Assembly (NCBI RefSeq): GCF_000425665.1 | Contig: NZ_AUDW01000008.1 | Coordinates: forward strand, 1 to 64,000 | Length of the DNA stretch: 64,000 bases | Reading direction: 5' to 3' | Source of the DNA: Gemella cuniculi DSM 15828 | GTDB lineage: Bacteria; Bacillota; Bacilli; Staphylococcales; Gemellaceae | Part shown: piece after piece, positions 1 to 8,983 of the stretch | How positions within the stretch are numbered: the first letter of the stretch is position 1 | How the letters are laid out: every line of letters begins with the position of its first letter | Translations under genes and position numbers: made by a program | Notes under the pieces: generated by a model | The model's input: only the letters and a program-made list of their open reading frames with translations | Database searches by the model: none | What the model was told of the DNA's origin: nothing

Positions 1-396
1 TTCTACTTTGGTAACTCCATTTTCATTATTTTTATGATTCATATCTTTTTTAGAACTTTTATCTTTACTTTGTGGTTTTGCTTCCATTACTTTGTCTGCT
101 TCTTTTTTTTCTGTTTTAACATTTTCAGACATCATATCAGATTTTTTAGAGGTTTTTCCTGTCATTGTCATCTCTAACTTTTTATTAATATCATCGATAC
201 TTTGGGTTTTTATAGTTTCTTTTGCTTCTTTCATTTCAGCAATTTTATTAACTTTCGCATCATTTGCTTTTACTTCGGCAGCAGTCCCCACTAAACTACT
301 CGCTACAATTACTGAAGCAACTCCTACTCCACTAAGGCGTCTAATCGACCACTTAGTACGTTTTTCATTATTTAAATTTCTAAGTTTGTTTTGCAT
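1..396 (-). CDS. YSIRK-type signal-peptide surface protein, N-terminal part only
   Basis: The reading frame runs from an ATG at 396 to the window edge without a stop, giving the first 132 residues. It has a basic start, then a SIRRLSGVGVAS segment and a hydrophobic stretch ending near AAEVKA, which is a YSIRK-G/S-like signal peptide with probable cleavage after about residue 45. The YSIRK family is known to direct cell-wall-anchored proteins to the septum. What follows is highly charged, Lys/Glu/Asp-rich and low in complexity, as in the stalk or N-terminal region of a surface protein. A good ribosome site (AAGGAG) lies 7 bases before the start. Here the Tyr is replaced by Trp and there is one extra Gly. 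Any LPXTG anchor would be outside the window, so function is unknown. Confidence 0.75.
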   Translation of the reverse strand, partial: MQNKLRNLNNEKRTKWSIRRLSGVGVASVIVASSLVGTAAEVKANDAKVNKIAEMKEAKETIKTQSIDDINKKLEMTMTGKTSKKSDMMSENVKTEKKEADKVMEAKPQSKDKSSKKDMNHKNNENGVTKVE

Positions 397-576
397 AAAT
401 TATTCTCCTTATTTTTTCTTGTTGACTAAAGTATACAACATTAAAATTAAATACCTCTTAGAAAAAATTAAAATATTTCTTAAGTAATTCTTATTTATTC
501 ATTATATTTATTTTTTAATTGTGCTACCTATCTCTTACTTTCTGCTAACCTATATTTTAAATTATTAATAAAAAAA

Positions 577-600
577 CTAGAGATAAAAATTTATCTCTAG
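577..600. terminator. Bidirectional terminator
   Basis: A 10-bp stem (CTAGAGATAA / TTATCTCTAG, 577-586 and 591-600) is flanked by A and T runs on both sides. It sits just after the end of the YheA-like gene on the minus strand. Confidence 0.8.
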
Positions 601-618
601 TTTTTTTATTAATAATTA

Positions 619-972
619 TTATTGATTTCCATATTTTTCAAATAATTCATCTAAAGGTTTATACATTATTTTATTCAAATCTTCAATTAAAAATTGTAAT
701 TTTTGTTGAACTTGTACAAATTCTAAAAACTTAGTATTCCCCATTAATTTTTGTTGAATTTCTTCAAATGATTTTAATTCTTCTTCTGACGGTTGTTCAC
801 CTGTTTGAGCACCCTCCATCAATTTTTTTTGAGTTGCTACAAATTCTGTATATAATTCCTTCGCTTCTGCATCTGCATATAATGCTTCTGAAGCTGAAAT
901 TGATGCTTTATACTCTTCACTTTCTCTTAATGCTCTTTCAAATTCATTTGCTTTATCATAAATATTTGTCAT
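619..972 (-). CDS. YheA/YlbF/YmcA family protein
   Basis: This 117-residue acidic helical protein matches the YheA branch of the YlbF/YmcA family (com_ylbF). The N-terminal YDKANEFERALRESEEYK and the C-terminal IEDLNKIMYKPLDELF segments are typical of that branch. YlbF and YmcA act with YaaT in RNA-processing control, biofilm and competence in Bacillus, but the role of YheA is not established. There are no membrane segments or catalytic motifs. It has a ribosome site (AGGAG) about 12 bases upstream and its own terminator, so it appears monocistronic. The family call is firm; the function is not. Confidence 0.85.
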   Translation of the reverse strand: MTNIYDKANEFERALRESEEYKASISASEALYADAEAKELYTEFVATQKKLMEGAQTGEQPSEEELKSFEEIQQKLMGNTKFLEFVQVQQKLQFLIEDLNKIMYKPLDELFEKYGNQ

Positions 973-1147
973 AACCTTTATACTCCTATTTTAATCTGAC
1001 CTAATTATATCATAGTTTTACCTTTTTTAACAATTAAAATTGATTTTTCTAAATTTATACACATTCAATCGCTTCTTTTTCAAACATTTCTGCATTATTA
1101 ATAAATATTATTGAAACACTAACTTTTTAAAATTTTAGTGTTTCACA

Positions 1148-3172
1148 TTAATACCACCATAATTTTTTATATCTATGCCCTATTTGTAGGGATAAATCTT
1201 TTTTGTTTTGATCTACACCATTTATGTACAATTTCCCTGCTGTATACATATCAACTAACTCATTAGGAACACTTGATATTACAATACTTCCATTATTATC
1301 ACTTTCTACTTGAGAAAATTTTACAGAATAATCCCCTGCTGGTAAATCATCGAAATACCAACGTAATGTATAAGTTTGTAGTGGTATTTCCCAATAAAGC
1401 TCTCTGTAAATGAACGTATGTTCTCTTACCACCTTATTTTCTTTTTTATCAATTATCTCAACTTTATACTTTGAGTTATTTTTTTCATCATATGATGATA
1501 TGTATCCCCTAATATAATTAAAGCCTCTTGTAGCTTTAAAAGTTTGTTCTACTTCGGTATCTTTATTTACTCTAACTATTCCGTCTCTCAAATAATTATC
1601 TGTCGCATAAATACTTATTCCATTAATAACTCTTGAGTCATAGTCCAAGTTCATTGAATAAGATGGTCTTAAAAAACTATCACTCCCTATCTGGAGTGCA
1701 AAAACGATTCCAAATGCAATATACAATTTTTTCTTATATTTATCAAAAATTGTTGTCTCGTATCTTTCGGCAAATAATATTAATCCTTTTGCACCTAAAA
1801 TAAAAATTATTGGCATCCATGCATAAACATATCTAGGTTTTGCTTCCCAAATCAGATGAAACATAAACACACCAAAAATTATTATTTGGAATAAAAAGCA
1901 TGATGTTATGTATTCTTTTCGTCGTTTATAAATATAGTACACCATTCCAAAAAGAATAACTACATAAATCATCTGTGAGATATAAATGAAGAAACTATTA
2001 TTACTACCATAGAATAATTGCCATAAGAAACCATCTCCACCACGTAATGCTCTTGTCCCATTCGTATAGTTTATAGAACCATCGCTCCAATTACCACGAA
2101 TTTTTAACACTATCATTAATAAGTTCAAAAACAATGGTCTATGTGTTACTCGATTAAAAAATAAGCCAAAATCATCCGCCGCTTTATTTTGACTAAGATA
2201 AGTAAATTGGAAATCTTGCCAGTTATAACTTCCTCCCTGAATACTCATTCCCATCATTACCCAATGCATCATAGGGAATCTATATCCAGCATCTTGAATG
2301 AATCCATAATGATTCCAAAGCATATCAAATCCCTTGCCAAATAAAACAAAAGATATTCCAAATGTAACAATAAGTAGAATTAAATTCTTATACCATTTAA
2401 AAAATAACAGATAAATTATTAATGCAGGAATAATAATTATAATATTGGATCTCAAGTTCCAACCAAAAGCCACTAAAACTGCTACCGCAACTATATGTTT
2501 CGCTCTGAAAATAAAACTTCCATCAGATGGTATTAATACATATATTATTAATGCAACCATAACTACCATCAAACTGTCTGAATAGTAAAACAAGCTATAC
2601 ATTTGAAATGGAATATAAAGTAACATTAATCCAAAGATAATCGTTTGTTTTTGTTTTGATAATAGTTTCCCTGCTGTTTTGAAAGTTAGATACATAGTTA
2701 GTGAAGTTATTGCAAAACAAAAGATGTGCAAAGCCCACACTTCCGAGATATGTAAGAAATTTGCAATTCTATATATCCAATACAAAATTATTGTTGGATT
2801 AATATTATTCGGATAAACTAAAAAATACCTTTCTCCTGAAAACCTTCCATAGTTCAACATATAATGTGCTTCGTTTTCTATTTCCGCACCATCTGAAAAA
2901 TTTAATGTATCCATTGATAAAATTATCGCTTGGAATATCAAATAAACAATCACAATTATCCTATTATACTTCGGAAGTATCTTTTCATCAGTAGCTAATA
3001 TTTTCTTCACTGCATATATAAAAATAATAAAAACTACAGGAACTCCCAAAAGAAGTGCCAAAGGATTAAGTATTCTCTCATAAACAAAAGGAGCAACATA
3101 AGCCCATATCAATGCGACTGTAAACAAAGATATAAAGGTATACGAAAATACATTATGTAAAATTCTTCTCAT
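1148..3172 (-). CDS. Polytopic membrane glycosyltransferase (GT-C/PMT-like)
   Basis: This 674-residue protein has about 12 hydrophobic segments over residues 10-500, then a soluble C-terminal domain of about 150 residues that would lie outside the cell. The first large loop holds a SDGAEIENEAHYML segment, the place where GT-C enzymes carry their acidic catalytic residue. GT-C enzymes move sugars from polyprenyl-phosphate donors to envelope acceptors. The start lies 1 base after the stop of the upstream glycosyltransferase, and its ribosome site (GAAAGGA) is inside that gene, so the two are probably translationally coupled. Substrate and acceptor cannot be read from the sequence. It could also be a membrane protein of unknown function in the same fold. 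Confidence 0.6.
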   Translation of the reverse strand: MRRILHNVFSYTFISLFTVALIWAYVAPFVYERILNPLALLLGVPVVFIIFIYAVKKILATDEKILPKYNRIIVIVYLIFQAIILSMDTLNFSDGAEIENEAHYMLNYGRFSGERYFLVYPNNINPTIILYWIYRIANFLHISEVWALHIFCFAITSLTMYLTFKTAGKLLSKQKQTIIFGLMLLYIPFQMYSLFYYSDSLMVVMVALIIYVLIPSDGSFIFRAKHIVAVAVLVAFGWNLRSNIIIIIPALIIYLLFFKWYKNLILLIVTFGISFVLFGKGFDMLWNHYGFIQDAGYRFPMMHWVMMGMSIQGGSYNWQDFQFTYLSQNKAADDFGLFFNRVTHRPLFLNLLMIVLKIRGNWSDGSINYTNGTRALRGGDGFLWQLFYGSNNSFFIYISQMIYVVILFGMVYYIYKRRKEYITSCFLFQIIIFGVFMFHLIWEAKPRYVYAWMPIIFILGAKGLILFAERYETTIFDKYKKKLYIAFGIVFALQIGSDSFLRPSYSMNLDYDSRVINGISIYATDNYLRDGIVRVNKDTEVEQTFKATRGFNYIRGYISSYDEKNNSKYKVEIIDKKENKVVREHTFIYRELYWEIPLQTYTLRWYFDDLPAGDYSVKFSQVESDNNGSIVISSVPNELVDMYTAGKLYINGVDQNKKDLSLQIGHRYKKLWWY

Positions 3173-3173
3173 A

Positions 3174-4175
3174 TTAAATCCTTTCTTTCCTATTTAAGTG
3201 ATTTGCAAATAAAATTGGTGACATATTAATCATAGTTCTATTAACAAAACTATCACTTGCAAAATATTCTTTTTTTGATTTTATTAATTCTAAAAGTTCT
3301 GTTTCTTCTGACATATTTTCATACATTCTTAAAACATCAAAAAGTAAATATCCACATAGTAAATTTAAACTAGATTCATATTTTTTCCCAACTTTAAACT
3401 CTTCAATTTTTTTTGTTGCTATCATTATTCTCCTTGTTGAAGCCTCTATCATAGCTTGATTGCGAATAGATTTTTTTTCTTGAATTTCTCTATAGCCTAC
3501 CCTTGCACTTTGACACACTTTTGTCGCAAAATCAAAAGCTTTTAATTTAAAATATAAATTCTCTAAAGAAAGCATATCTTCTTGGAATCTCAAGTTATAT
3601 ACATCAAGAAATTTTTTTTTGAACATACACGATGTCAAGTTATAATCTAAATCACTTTTCAAGAGAGCTATTTCTTTTACCAAATGTTCAGAACCTGTTG
3701 TAACTCTTTCTGCTAAAGAACAAGTATACCCTCTTCTTGTTAGCATAGCTATATCTAACGAATGCACCGAAGCAAGAGAATATAAACTTTCTAAATAATT
3801 AGGTTCTAACCTTACATTTTCCTCTATAAAAATAATATAATCTCCCTTGGCAAAATCTAATGCACAATTTTTTGCTGAAGAATTAGAGCCAAGTTGTTTT
3901 TTTATGTAATTTATCTTAATATCATCATTTACAGAAATAAATTCCTCTATATCTTGTCCTGACGAATCATCAACAACCAAAATTTCAATATCTTTAAAAC
4001 TTTGTTTGAAAAGATCTACTATTGTATTAGCAAAACTCGTTACACTTCTAAAAGCAGCCAATACTACCGTTATTTTTCTTTTATTAGTAGTCTTTATTTT
4101 TTTTATTAAAATTTCATTCCCCAAAAGCATCGTATCCAAAAAAATGTCTTTGGTTCTATCTAATGTTCTAGTCAT
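3174..4175 (-). CDS. Family 2 glycosyltransferase
   Basis: This 333-residue protein carries a GT-A/GT2 domain from about residue 33: a TVVLAAFRS beta strand, VVDDSS near residue 68, and a GDYIIFIEENVRLEP strand near 115. In most GT2 enzymes the last strand holds a DXD metal site; here it reads EEN, so either the metal site is altered or the enzyme is unusual. About 35 extra residues precede the domain. It uses a nucleotide sugar on the cytoplasmic side. It is the first gene of a two-gene unit with the membrane GT-C-like protein, which suggests a joint role in envelope glycan or teichoic-acid decoration. The start has an AGAGGAAG ribosome site. Confidence 0.75.
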   Translation of the reverse strand: MTRTLDRTKDIFLDTMLLGNEILIKKIKTTNKRKITVVLAAFRSVTSFANTIVDLFKQSFKDIEILVVDDSSGQDIEEFISVNDDIKINYIKKQLGSNSSAKNCALDFAKGDYIIFIEENVRLEPNYLESLYSLASVHSLDIAMLTRRGYTCSLAERVTTGSEHLVKEIALLKSDLDYNLTSCMFKKKFLDVYNLRFQEDMLSLENLYFKLKAFDFATKVCQSARVGYREIQEKKSIRNQAMIEASTRRIMIATKKIEEFKVGKKYESSLNLLCGYLLFDVLRMYENMSEETELLELIKSKKEYFASDSFVNRTMINMSPILFANHLNRKERI

Positions 4176-4250
4176 AGTTCTTCCTCTACTTTAAGGTTTA
4201 TATTTAAACAATTATAACATAATTTTTATTTTTTTTCATGCATGAGAAAA

Positions 4251-4276
4251 AATCAGAGTTACTAAGCACTCTGATT
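4251..4276 (-). terminator. Terminator after yhgE/pip gene
   Basis: A 9-bp stem (AATCAGAGT / ACTCTGATT) is followed on the minus strand by a T run. It lies about 170 bases after the YhgE/Pip stop codon. The stretch 4277-4445 between them has no gene I can see. Confidence 0.7.
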
Positions 4277-4445
4277 AAGGTTATTATTTTCTTTCCTATT
4301 CGTCCACTATATATAATTTCCTCGGTAATAATGATACAAAATAATCTATATACTCACTCGTACTAATAAGTTCAAATGTACATATTTTTTCACTACGCTA
4401 TGTTTTAAAGTCATTCACTATAGATCATTTATTAAATATCAAAAA

Positions 4446-6596
4446 CTATAAAAATAATTTTGATTTTGCTTTTTCTTCACTTAATTTTTTTGATTTTGCT
4501 TTTAAACTCACTAATACTGCCCCACCTATTAATACTATAATCAAGTAAATAAAGAGTATTTTCATATCCCTTTGAGCTGCTGGAATATAAACGCCACCTA
4601 CTGCTTCACGAAGAAGTCTTATTGAATACGTAAACGGAACTTTAGGATATAAGATTTGGAAAAAATTTGAAGTCATCTGAATTGGAAATGTACCTCCCGA
4701 ACTTCCAATTTGAAGTACTAAAAGTATAATACATATCGCCTTACCTACATTTCCAAAAATACAAACTATCGTATATATAATAGAAGAAAATAGTAATGCA
4801 ATTAATAAACCATAAAATACGAATCTATATGGGGAAACTGCCTGCGTCCCTAATAAGTACATATCTCCTAATGTAACTACTAAAGTTTGGAATAACGAAA
4901 TTATCACAAACAATAATCCACGACCAAAATATTTTTCATAAGGCTTATACTTATTCTCTTCATCTTCTACTTTTGTAGTTAAAAGTGAAGACATAAGAAG
5001 TGCTCCCACCCAAATAGACAATACTGTATAAAATGGTGTCATTGCTGAACCGTAGTTTTCGATATGATATAGTTTATTTTCTTGCAAACTTACTGGATTT
5101 GCAAAAAATTCTGCTTGCTGTTTATAGTCTACTTTTAATAAATTAAATATCGTGTTCGAATCTATTTCACTTTCTGCTTTTTTAATTTCTTCTGTTAGCT
5201 TTCCTAGTTTTTCTTTTATTGTTGGCATCTGTGACTGCAATTTTAAAAGTTTATTATGTGCGTCATTTATTTTTATTTCTGTTTCTGATAATTTTTCAGA
5301 AACGTATGGTAGTTGTCCTTGTGCATTATTAATTATATCATTTATTCCATTAATTTTTGCATCAGCTTTTTCTAATACTGTTTTTATGAGTGGTGCTACT
5401 TCATCATTCAAACCATTTTCAAAATTAGTTGCCAACTCATTAACATTCTGAGTATTCGTTACAAATTTTTCTTTTAATTCATCTGCAATTTCATCATAAT
5501 GTTCTATATTATTATATAATGTAGTATTTAATTCGCTAAGTTTTGTTATACCATCACGTAGTGATTTTATTTTTTCTAACTGTACAAAAAATACATTCTC
5601 ATCCGATAGATTATTAAAATATTCAAAAATATTTTTTACTATGTCTAATCTTTGAAGACTGATATCAAATCTATTATTCAGAGCTTGCATTTGAGATTTT
5701 AGATCATCTTTTTTACTCGGTTTTTCTCGAAAGTCTTTTGCAATCTCATTAGCTAGTTTTGATACTTCTTGAATAGATTCTAAATGTTCATTTATTTTTG
5801 GAACTAATCTCTCGTTAAAACTTTCAATATTGTTTATTGTAATATCTGCCTTTTGAGCAATCATAATACTATTGGTTGCAACACTATCTATCACAGGTAA
5901 AGTTTTTTGTACAGTATTTAAAATACTTTGGCCATGCTCTACTTTCCCAATAAGTTCTGTCAAAGAACTTTCATAACCATTAAAATGTGAGTTAAGTTTT
6001 AAAATCTCATTTTTTACTTTTTCTATTGAAGGAAGATTTTCTTCAAATTCGATTCCAGCTTCATGCATTTTTTCAAAAATAACTCCATTAGCCGTCTCAA
6101 CAAACGATTTACTAATGTTATTAGCAATAGCTGATGCCCCACTATTAGTTATTTTAGGACTAATTGCATTAATTTTTTCGTTAACTGTATATTCTATTAT
6201 TGCTTTTTTAGGCGTTCCTCTAGTAACAGATGTTATATCTTCACTAAAATTTTTTGGAATTACTATACTTGCGTAATAATCACCAATTTTCACACCATCT
6301 TCCGCTTCTTTTTTTGTATTAACAAATTGCCAATCTAAACTTTTATTATTTTTTAATCCCTCTACAAGATTTTCTCCTAAATTTATTTTTTTACCTTCTA
6401 CCTCTGCACCAAGATCTTCTGTAGTAACAGCCACCTTAATATTATTTGCATGTCCATAAGGATCCCACGAAGCTAAAATATTTGGCCATGCATACATTGA
6501 AGGTAAGATAACTAAACCTATTATAATAATCCAAGTATTTGTTTTTCTAAAAACTTCTTTCAAATCATTTTTAAAAATTTGAAAAATATTCTCCAC
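4446..6596 (-). CDS. YhgE/Pip family membrane protein
   Basis: This 716-residue protein has the classic YhgE/Pip layout. One N-terminal membrane helix (about residues 20-40) is followed by a WDPYGHANNIKVAV extracellular segment, a long coiled-coil-rich ectodomain (about 190-490), and five or six C-terminal membrane helices of the ABC-2 type. The family includes the lactococcal phage infection protein Pip and the type VII secretion protein EsaA. No other ESX genes are seen here, so a type VII role is not supported. The start is GTG at 6596 with an AGGAG site 9 bases before it. It is a single-gene unit. Confidence 0.85.
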   Translation of the reverse strand: MENIFQIFKNDLKEVFRKTNTWIIIIGLVILPSMYAWPNILASWDPYGHANNIKVAVTTEDLGAEVEGKKINLGENLVEGLKNNKSLDWQFVNTKKEAEDGVKIGDYYASIVIPKNFSEDITSVTRGTPKKAIIEYTVNEKINAISPKITNSGASAIANNISKSFVETANGVIFEKMHEAGIEFEENLPSIEKVKNEILKLNSHFNGYESSLTELIGKVEHGQSILNTVQKTLPVIDSVATNSIMIAQKADITINNIESFNERLVPKINEHLESIQEVSKLANEIAKDFREKPSKKDDLKSQMQALNNRFDISLQRLDIVKNIFEYFNNLSDENVFFVQLEKIKSLRDGITKLSELNTTLYNNIEHYDEIADELKEKFVTNTQNVNELATNFENGLNDEVAPLIKTVLEKADAKINGINDIINNAQGQLPYVSEKLSETEIKINDAHNKLLKLQSQMPTIKEKLGKLTEEIKKAESEIDSNTIFNLLKVDYKQQAEFFANPVSLQENKLYHIENYGSAMTPFYTVLSIWVGALLMSSLLTTKVEDEENKYKPYEKYFGRGLLFVIISLFQTLVVTLGDMYLLGTQAVSPYRFVFYGLLIALLFSSIIYTIVCIFGNVGKAICIILLVLQIGSSGGTFPIQMTSNFFQILYPKVPFTYSIRLLREAVGGVYIPAAQRDMKILFIYLIIVLIGGAVLVSLKAKSKKLSEEKAKSKLFL

Positions 6597-6921
6597 TTAA
6601 AAGACTCCTCTCTATATTAAAAAAACTAATTGGAGATATTAAAAATCTCTAATACTAAAAATCTATTTTATCAGAAAAAATATTTTTGGTCAAAAATATT
6701 TTTCTTTAATTTATCTCTGAATTAATTTCTGACTACTTTTTGTTTGAAAAATCAATAATACAAAAAAAGTATATAGAACGAAAATAAATTTTCTGGTTCT
6801 ATATACATACTATTCTATTCTTAAAATATTCTTTAAAATAAATGATAATAAATAAAACTCTTATTTTTACATTTTTATTATATCTTTTAACTTTTTTGCT
6901 TGTAAATCAACTATTACCATT
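6597..6921. other. Intergenic spacer between nrdG and yhgE/pip
   Basis: The 325-base AT-rich spacer holds the nrdG terminator at 6769-6806 and an imperfect small dyad near 6630-6650. No coding frame with a ribosome site was seen. The promoter of the YhgE/Pip gene presumably lies in 6600-6720 but I could not fix it. Confidence 0.5.
6769..6806 (-). terminator. Terminator after nrdG
   Basis: An 11-bp stem (GTATATAGAAC / GTTCTATATAC) is followed on the minus strand by seven T residues. It lies about 115 bases after the nrdG stop. Confidence 0.8.
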
Positions 6922-7572
6922 TTAACTAAGATATAATACCACATTATCTTTTGTTGATTTTTTTAAATCTATTATGCGCTGATTACTACTCCCTCTAAAT
7001 TTCAAACTAAGATCTTTTAACGCTATTATAAATGGACCATCAACTAAAACATCACATAATGATAACAATTCCTTTTTATCTTCACTCCCTTCAAGAAGTT
7101 GCTCATAGGTATAACCACTATAAATCCATATATCTTTATTATTACCAAATTCTTTTCTAACTCTTTTTACTAGAGATAATGCTACTTGAGTATTTAAAAA
7201 TGGTTCTCCTCCTAAAATAGTCAACCCCTGAACATAAGAATTTTTTAAATCTCTAATTATTACATCTTCTAATTCCTGCGTATATTCTTTACCTGCATTA
7301 AAATTTTGAATACTTTCATTAAAACATTCTTTGCAAGCAAACAGGCAACCGCTAAGGTAAATTGAACATCTTACACCTTCCCCATCAACAAATTGAAATG
7401 GTTTATAATCTGCATATTTTTTTTTTGAGTAAGTAGAAGCTAACCAAAAATCTTTTGCCTCTCTATAAGTTTTTATCTTACAATCTATTTCTATATCATC
7501 TTTTTTATTATTACTATACTCCGAACTGTCAATAGTACTAATAATAGTCCTCAATTTTTCTTCTCTTGACAA
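6922..7572 (-). CDS. nrdG: Anaerobic ribonucleotide reductase activating protein
   Basis: NrdG is a radical SAM enzyme that makes the glycyl radical on the class III reductase NrdD. From a TTG start at 7572 the protein has 216 residues. It carries the CX3CX2C cluster motif (Cys76, Cys80, Cys83 in SGCLFACKEC), FVDGEGVR just before it, LTILGGEPFLN, and FRGSSNQRIID near the end, as in streptococcal NrdG. I prefer the TTG because AGGGG lies 8 bases before it; an upstream ATG at 7668 in the same frame has no ribosome site. No nrdD lies next to it, unlike the common nrdD-nrdG pairing. NrdG implies anaerobic DNA-precursor synthesis. Confidence 0.9.
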   Translation of the reverse strand: MSREEKLRTIISTIDSSEYSNNKKDDIEIDCKIKTYREAKDFWLASTYSKKKYADYKPFQFVDGEGVRCSIYLSGCLFACKECFNESIQNFNAGKEYTQELEDVIIRDLKNSYVQGLTILGGEPFLNTQVALSLVKRVRKEFGNNKDIWIYSGYTYEQLLEGSEDKKELLSLCDVLVDGPFIIALKDLSLKFRGSSNQRIIDLKKSTKDNVVLYLS

Positions 7573-7695
7573 AAATATCACCCCTGTTCTAACTATCATA
7601 TCATTTTTATTTTTGAAATACAATTTTAAATTAAATTTAAAAATAAAATTTTCAATTACTATTTTCAAACAAACAAAACTATTTTATAATATTAT

Positions 7696-7724
7696 TTGTA
7701 CTTATAAAAAATGTCAGCTATACC
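7696..7724 (+). promoter_or_regulatory. Promoter for pcp
   Basis: A TTGTAC hexamer and a TATACC hexamer are 17 bases apart, about 27 bases before the pcp start codon. The -10 is only a fair match. Confidence 0.5.
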
Positions 7725-7750
7725 AATAATACTAATGGAGGTTATAAACT

Positions 7751-8398
7751 ATGAAAGTTTTAGTTACTGGGTTTGATAGTTTTGGTGGTGAAAATCTTAA
7801 TCCATCAAATTTAACCGTTCAAGAATTACCAAATAAACTTGGTAATATCGAAATAAAAAAGATAACTTTACCAACTGTTTTTAAAGAAAGCTCTAAAATT
7901 TTGGAAAAAAATATTGAAGATTTCAATCCAAATATTGTTATTTGTGTCGGACAGGCTGGTGGTCGAAGTAAAATAACCGTTGAACGAGTTGCAATAAATA
8001 TTGATGATGCTCGAATTGGGGATAATAAAAATAATACTCCTATTGACGAAATTATTCGATACGATGGGGATAATGCTTACTTTTCTACTCTTCCTATTAA
8101 AGCAATAGTAGAAAATCTTAATATTAATAACATACCTGCGGCCGTCTCCAACACAGCTGGTACATTCGTTTGCAATCATATAATGTACGAAAGTCTATAT
8201 CTTGCAAGCAAAAAATTTAAAAATATAACAACAGGATTCATCCATATTCCTTATATTGAAGAACAAGTTCAAAATAAACCTAATACACCTTTTATGAAGT
8301 TAGACACCATAATTGAAGCATTAAAAATTATTATAAAAACTTCTGCACACTATTACCTAAAAGAAGATATTAAAGTCACTGGCGGCCGTGAACATTAG
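7751..8398 (+). CDS. pcp: Pyrrolidone-carboxylate (pyroglutamyl) peptidase
   Basis: This 215-residue cysteine peptidase (family C15) removes N-terminal pyroglutamate from peptides in the cytoplasm. The family landmarks are all present: TGFDSFGGENLNPS at the start, the catalytic Glu in KITVERVAIN, the catalytic Cys in SNTAGTFVCNHIMY, and the catalytic His in GFIHIPY. The length equals the family norm. A GGAGG site precedes the ATG. It is divergent from nrdG and ends in a long hairpin, so it is likely a single-gene unit. Confidence 0.97.
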   Translation: MKVLVTGFDSFGGENLNPSNLTVQELPNKLGNIEIKKITLPTVFKESSKILEKNIEDFNPNIVICVGQAGGRSKITVERVAINIDDARIGDNKNNTPIDEIIRYDGDNAYFSTLPIKAIVENLNINNIPAAVSNTAGTFVCNHIMYESLYLASKKFKNITTGFIHIPYIEEQVQNKPNTPFMKLDTIIEALKIIIKTSAHYYLKEDIKVTGGREH

Positions 8399-8411
8399 CT
8401 TATAATTTTAA

Positions 8412-8494
8412 AAAAAAAAGAAGAAATAAATGATCTACTAATTTGAAAAGTCAAATAGTTTTGAATTAGTAAAATTAAAATTCTTCTTTTTTTA
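8412..8494 (+). terminator. Long-loop terminator after pcp
   Basis: An A-rich arm (AAAAAAGAAGAA) pairs with TTCTTCTTTTTTT about 55 bases later. An inner stem ACTAATT / AATTAGT lies between them. The T run overlaps the start of the next promoter. Confidence 0.6.
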
Positions 8495-8522
8495 TTGACA
8501 AATAGTATATTAAGTATATAAT
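8495..8522 (+). promoter_or_regulatory. Promoter and likely MarR operator
   Basis: A perfect TTGACA and a perfect TATAAT are 16 bases apart. The -10 lies in a near-palindromic AT block (TATATAATATATA, 8515-8527) flanked by AGTATATT copies. Autoregulation by the MarR protein just downstream is inferred from this layout. Confidence 0.75.
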
Positions 8523-8558
8523 ATATAAAGTATATTATTTTTTAGAGGAGGAGTTTTT

Positions 8559-8966
8559 TTGTTAAAAGACACTTTAGGTTATAAACTTGTAACTATTTTA
8601 GATAAAATAAAAAATTATTCCAAACATACTTTTTCTGAAATTGGAATTACTCATGGAAATTTTATAGTTTTACTTTATATTTCTGAAAATGAAGGTGTTA
8701 CTCAAGCTAAACTTGCTGAAATAAGTAGAAAAGATAAAAATATCATAAGTAGAAATATAGATGTATTAGAAGAAAAAGGATTTGTTATACGTTCAAGAGG
8801 CGAACTAGATCGTCGTTCTTACACTTTATTTTTAACCGATAAAGGTAAAAATGTTATTTCTACTCATGAGCATTTAATTATAAATGGTGAACAAAATGTT
8901 TTAAAAAATCTAACATCAGAAGAGATAAAAACTTTATATATTCTATTAAATAAAGTTACTAAATAA
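8559..8966 (+). CDS. MarR family transcriptional regulator
   Basis: This 135-residue protein is a winged-helix MarR regulator. It shows the DNA-recognition segment TQAKLAEISRKDKNIISRNIDVLEEKGFVIR, followed by the wing DRRSYTLFLTDKG. The start is TTG at 8559, supported by AGAGGAGGAG about 8 bases upstream; no ATG fits. The MATE efflux gene begins 17 bases after its stop with its own ribosome site, so the two form an operon. By analogy with other MarR-efflux pairs it probably represses both genes until a ligand binds. The ligand is unknown. Confidence 0.9.
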   Translation: MLKDTLGYKLVTILDKIKNYSKHTFSEIGITHGNFIVLLYISENEGVTQAKLAEISRKDKNIISRNIDVLEEKGFVIRSRGELDRRSYTLFLTDKGKNVISTHEHLIINGEQNVLKNLTSEEIKTLYILLNKVTK

Positions 8967-8983
8967 TTATTGGAGGAAAATAT

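Noticed and set aside
92-487. Plus-strand 131-codon frame at the left edge
   Set aside because: It has no ribosome site and lies opposite a frame with a clear signal peptide and ribosome site on the minus strand.
4446-6596. Type VII secretion locus (EsaA-like protein)
   Set aside because: The YhgE/Pip protein is related to EsaA, but no EsxA, EssA, EssB or EssC genes flank it.
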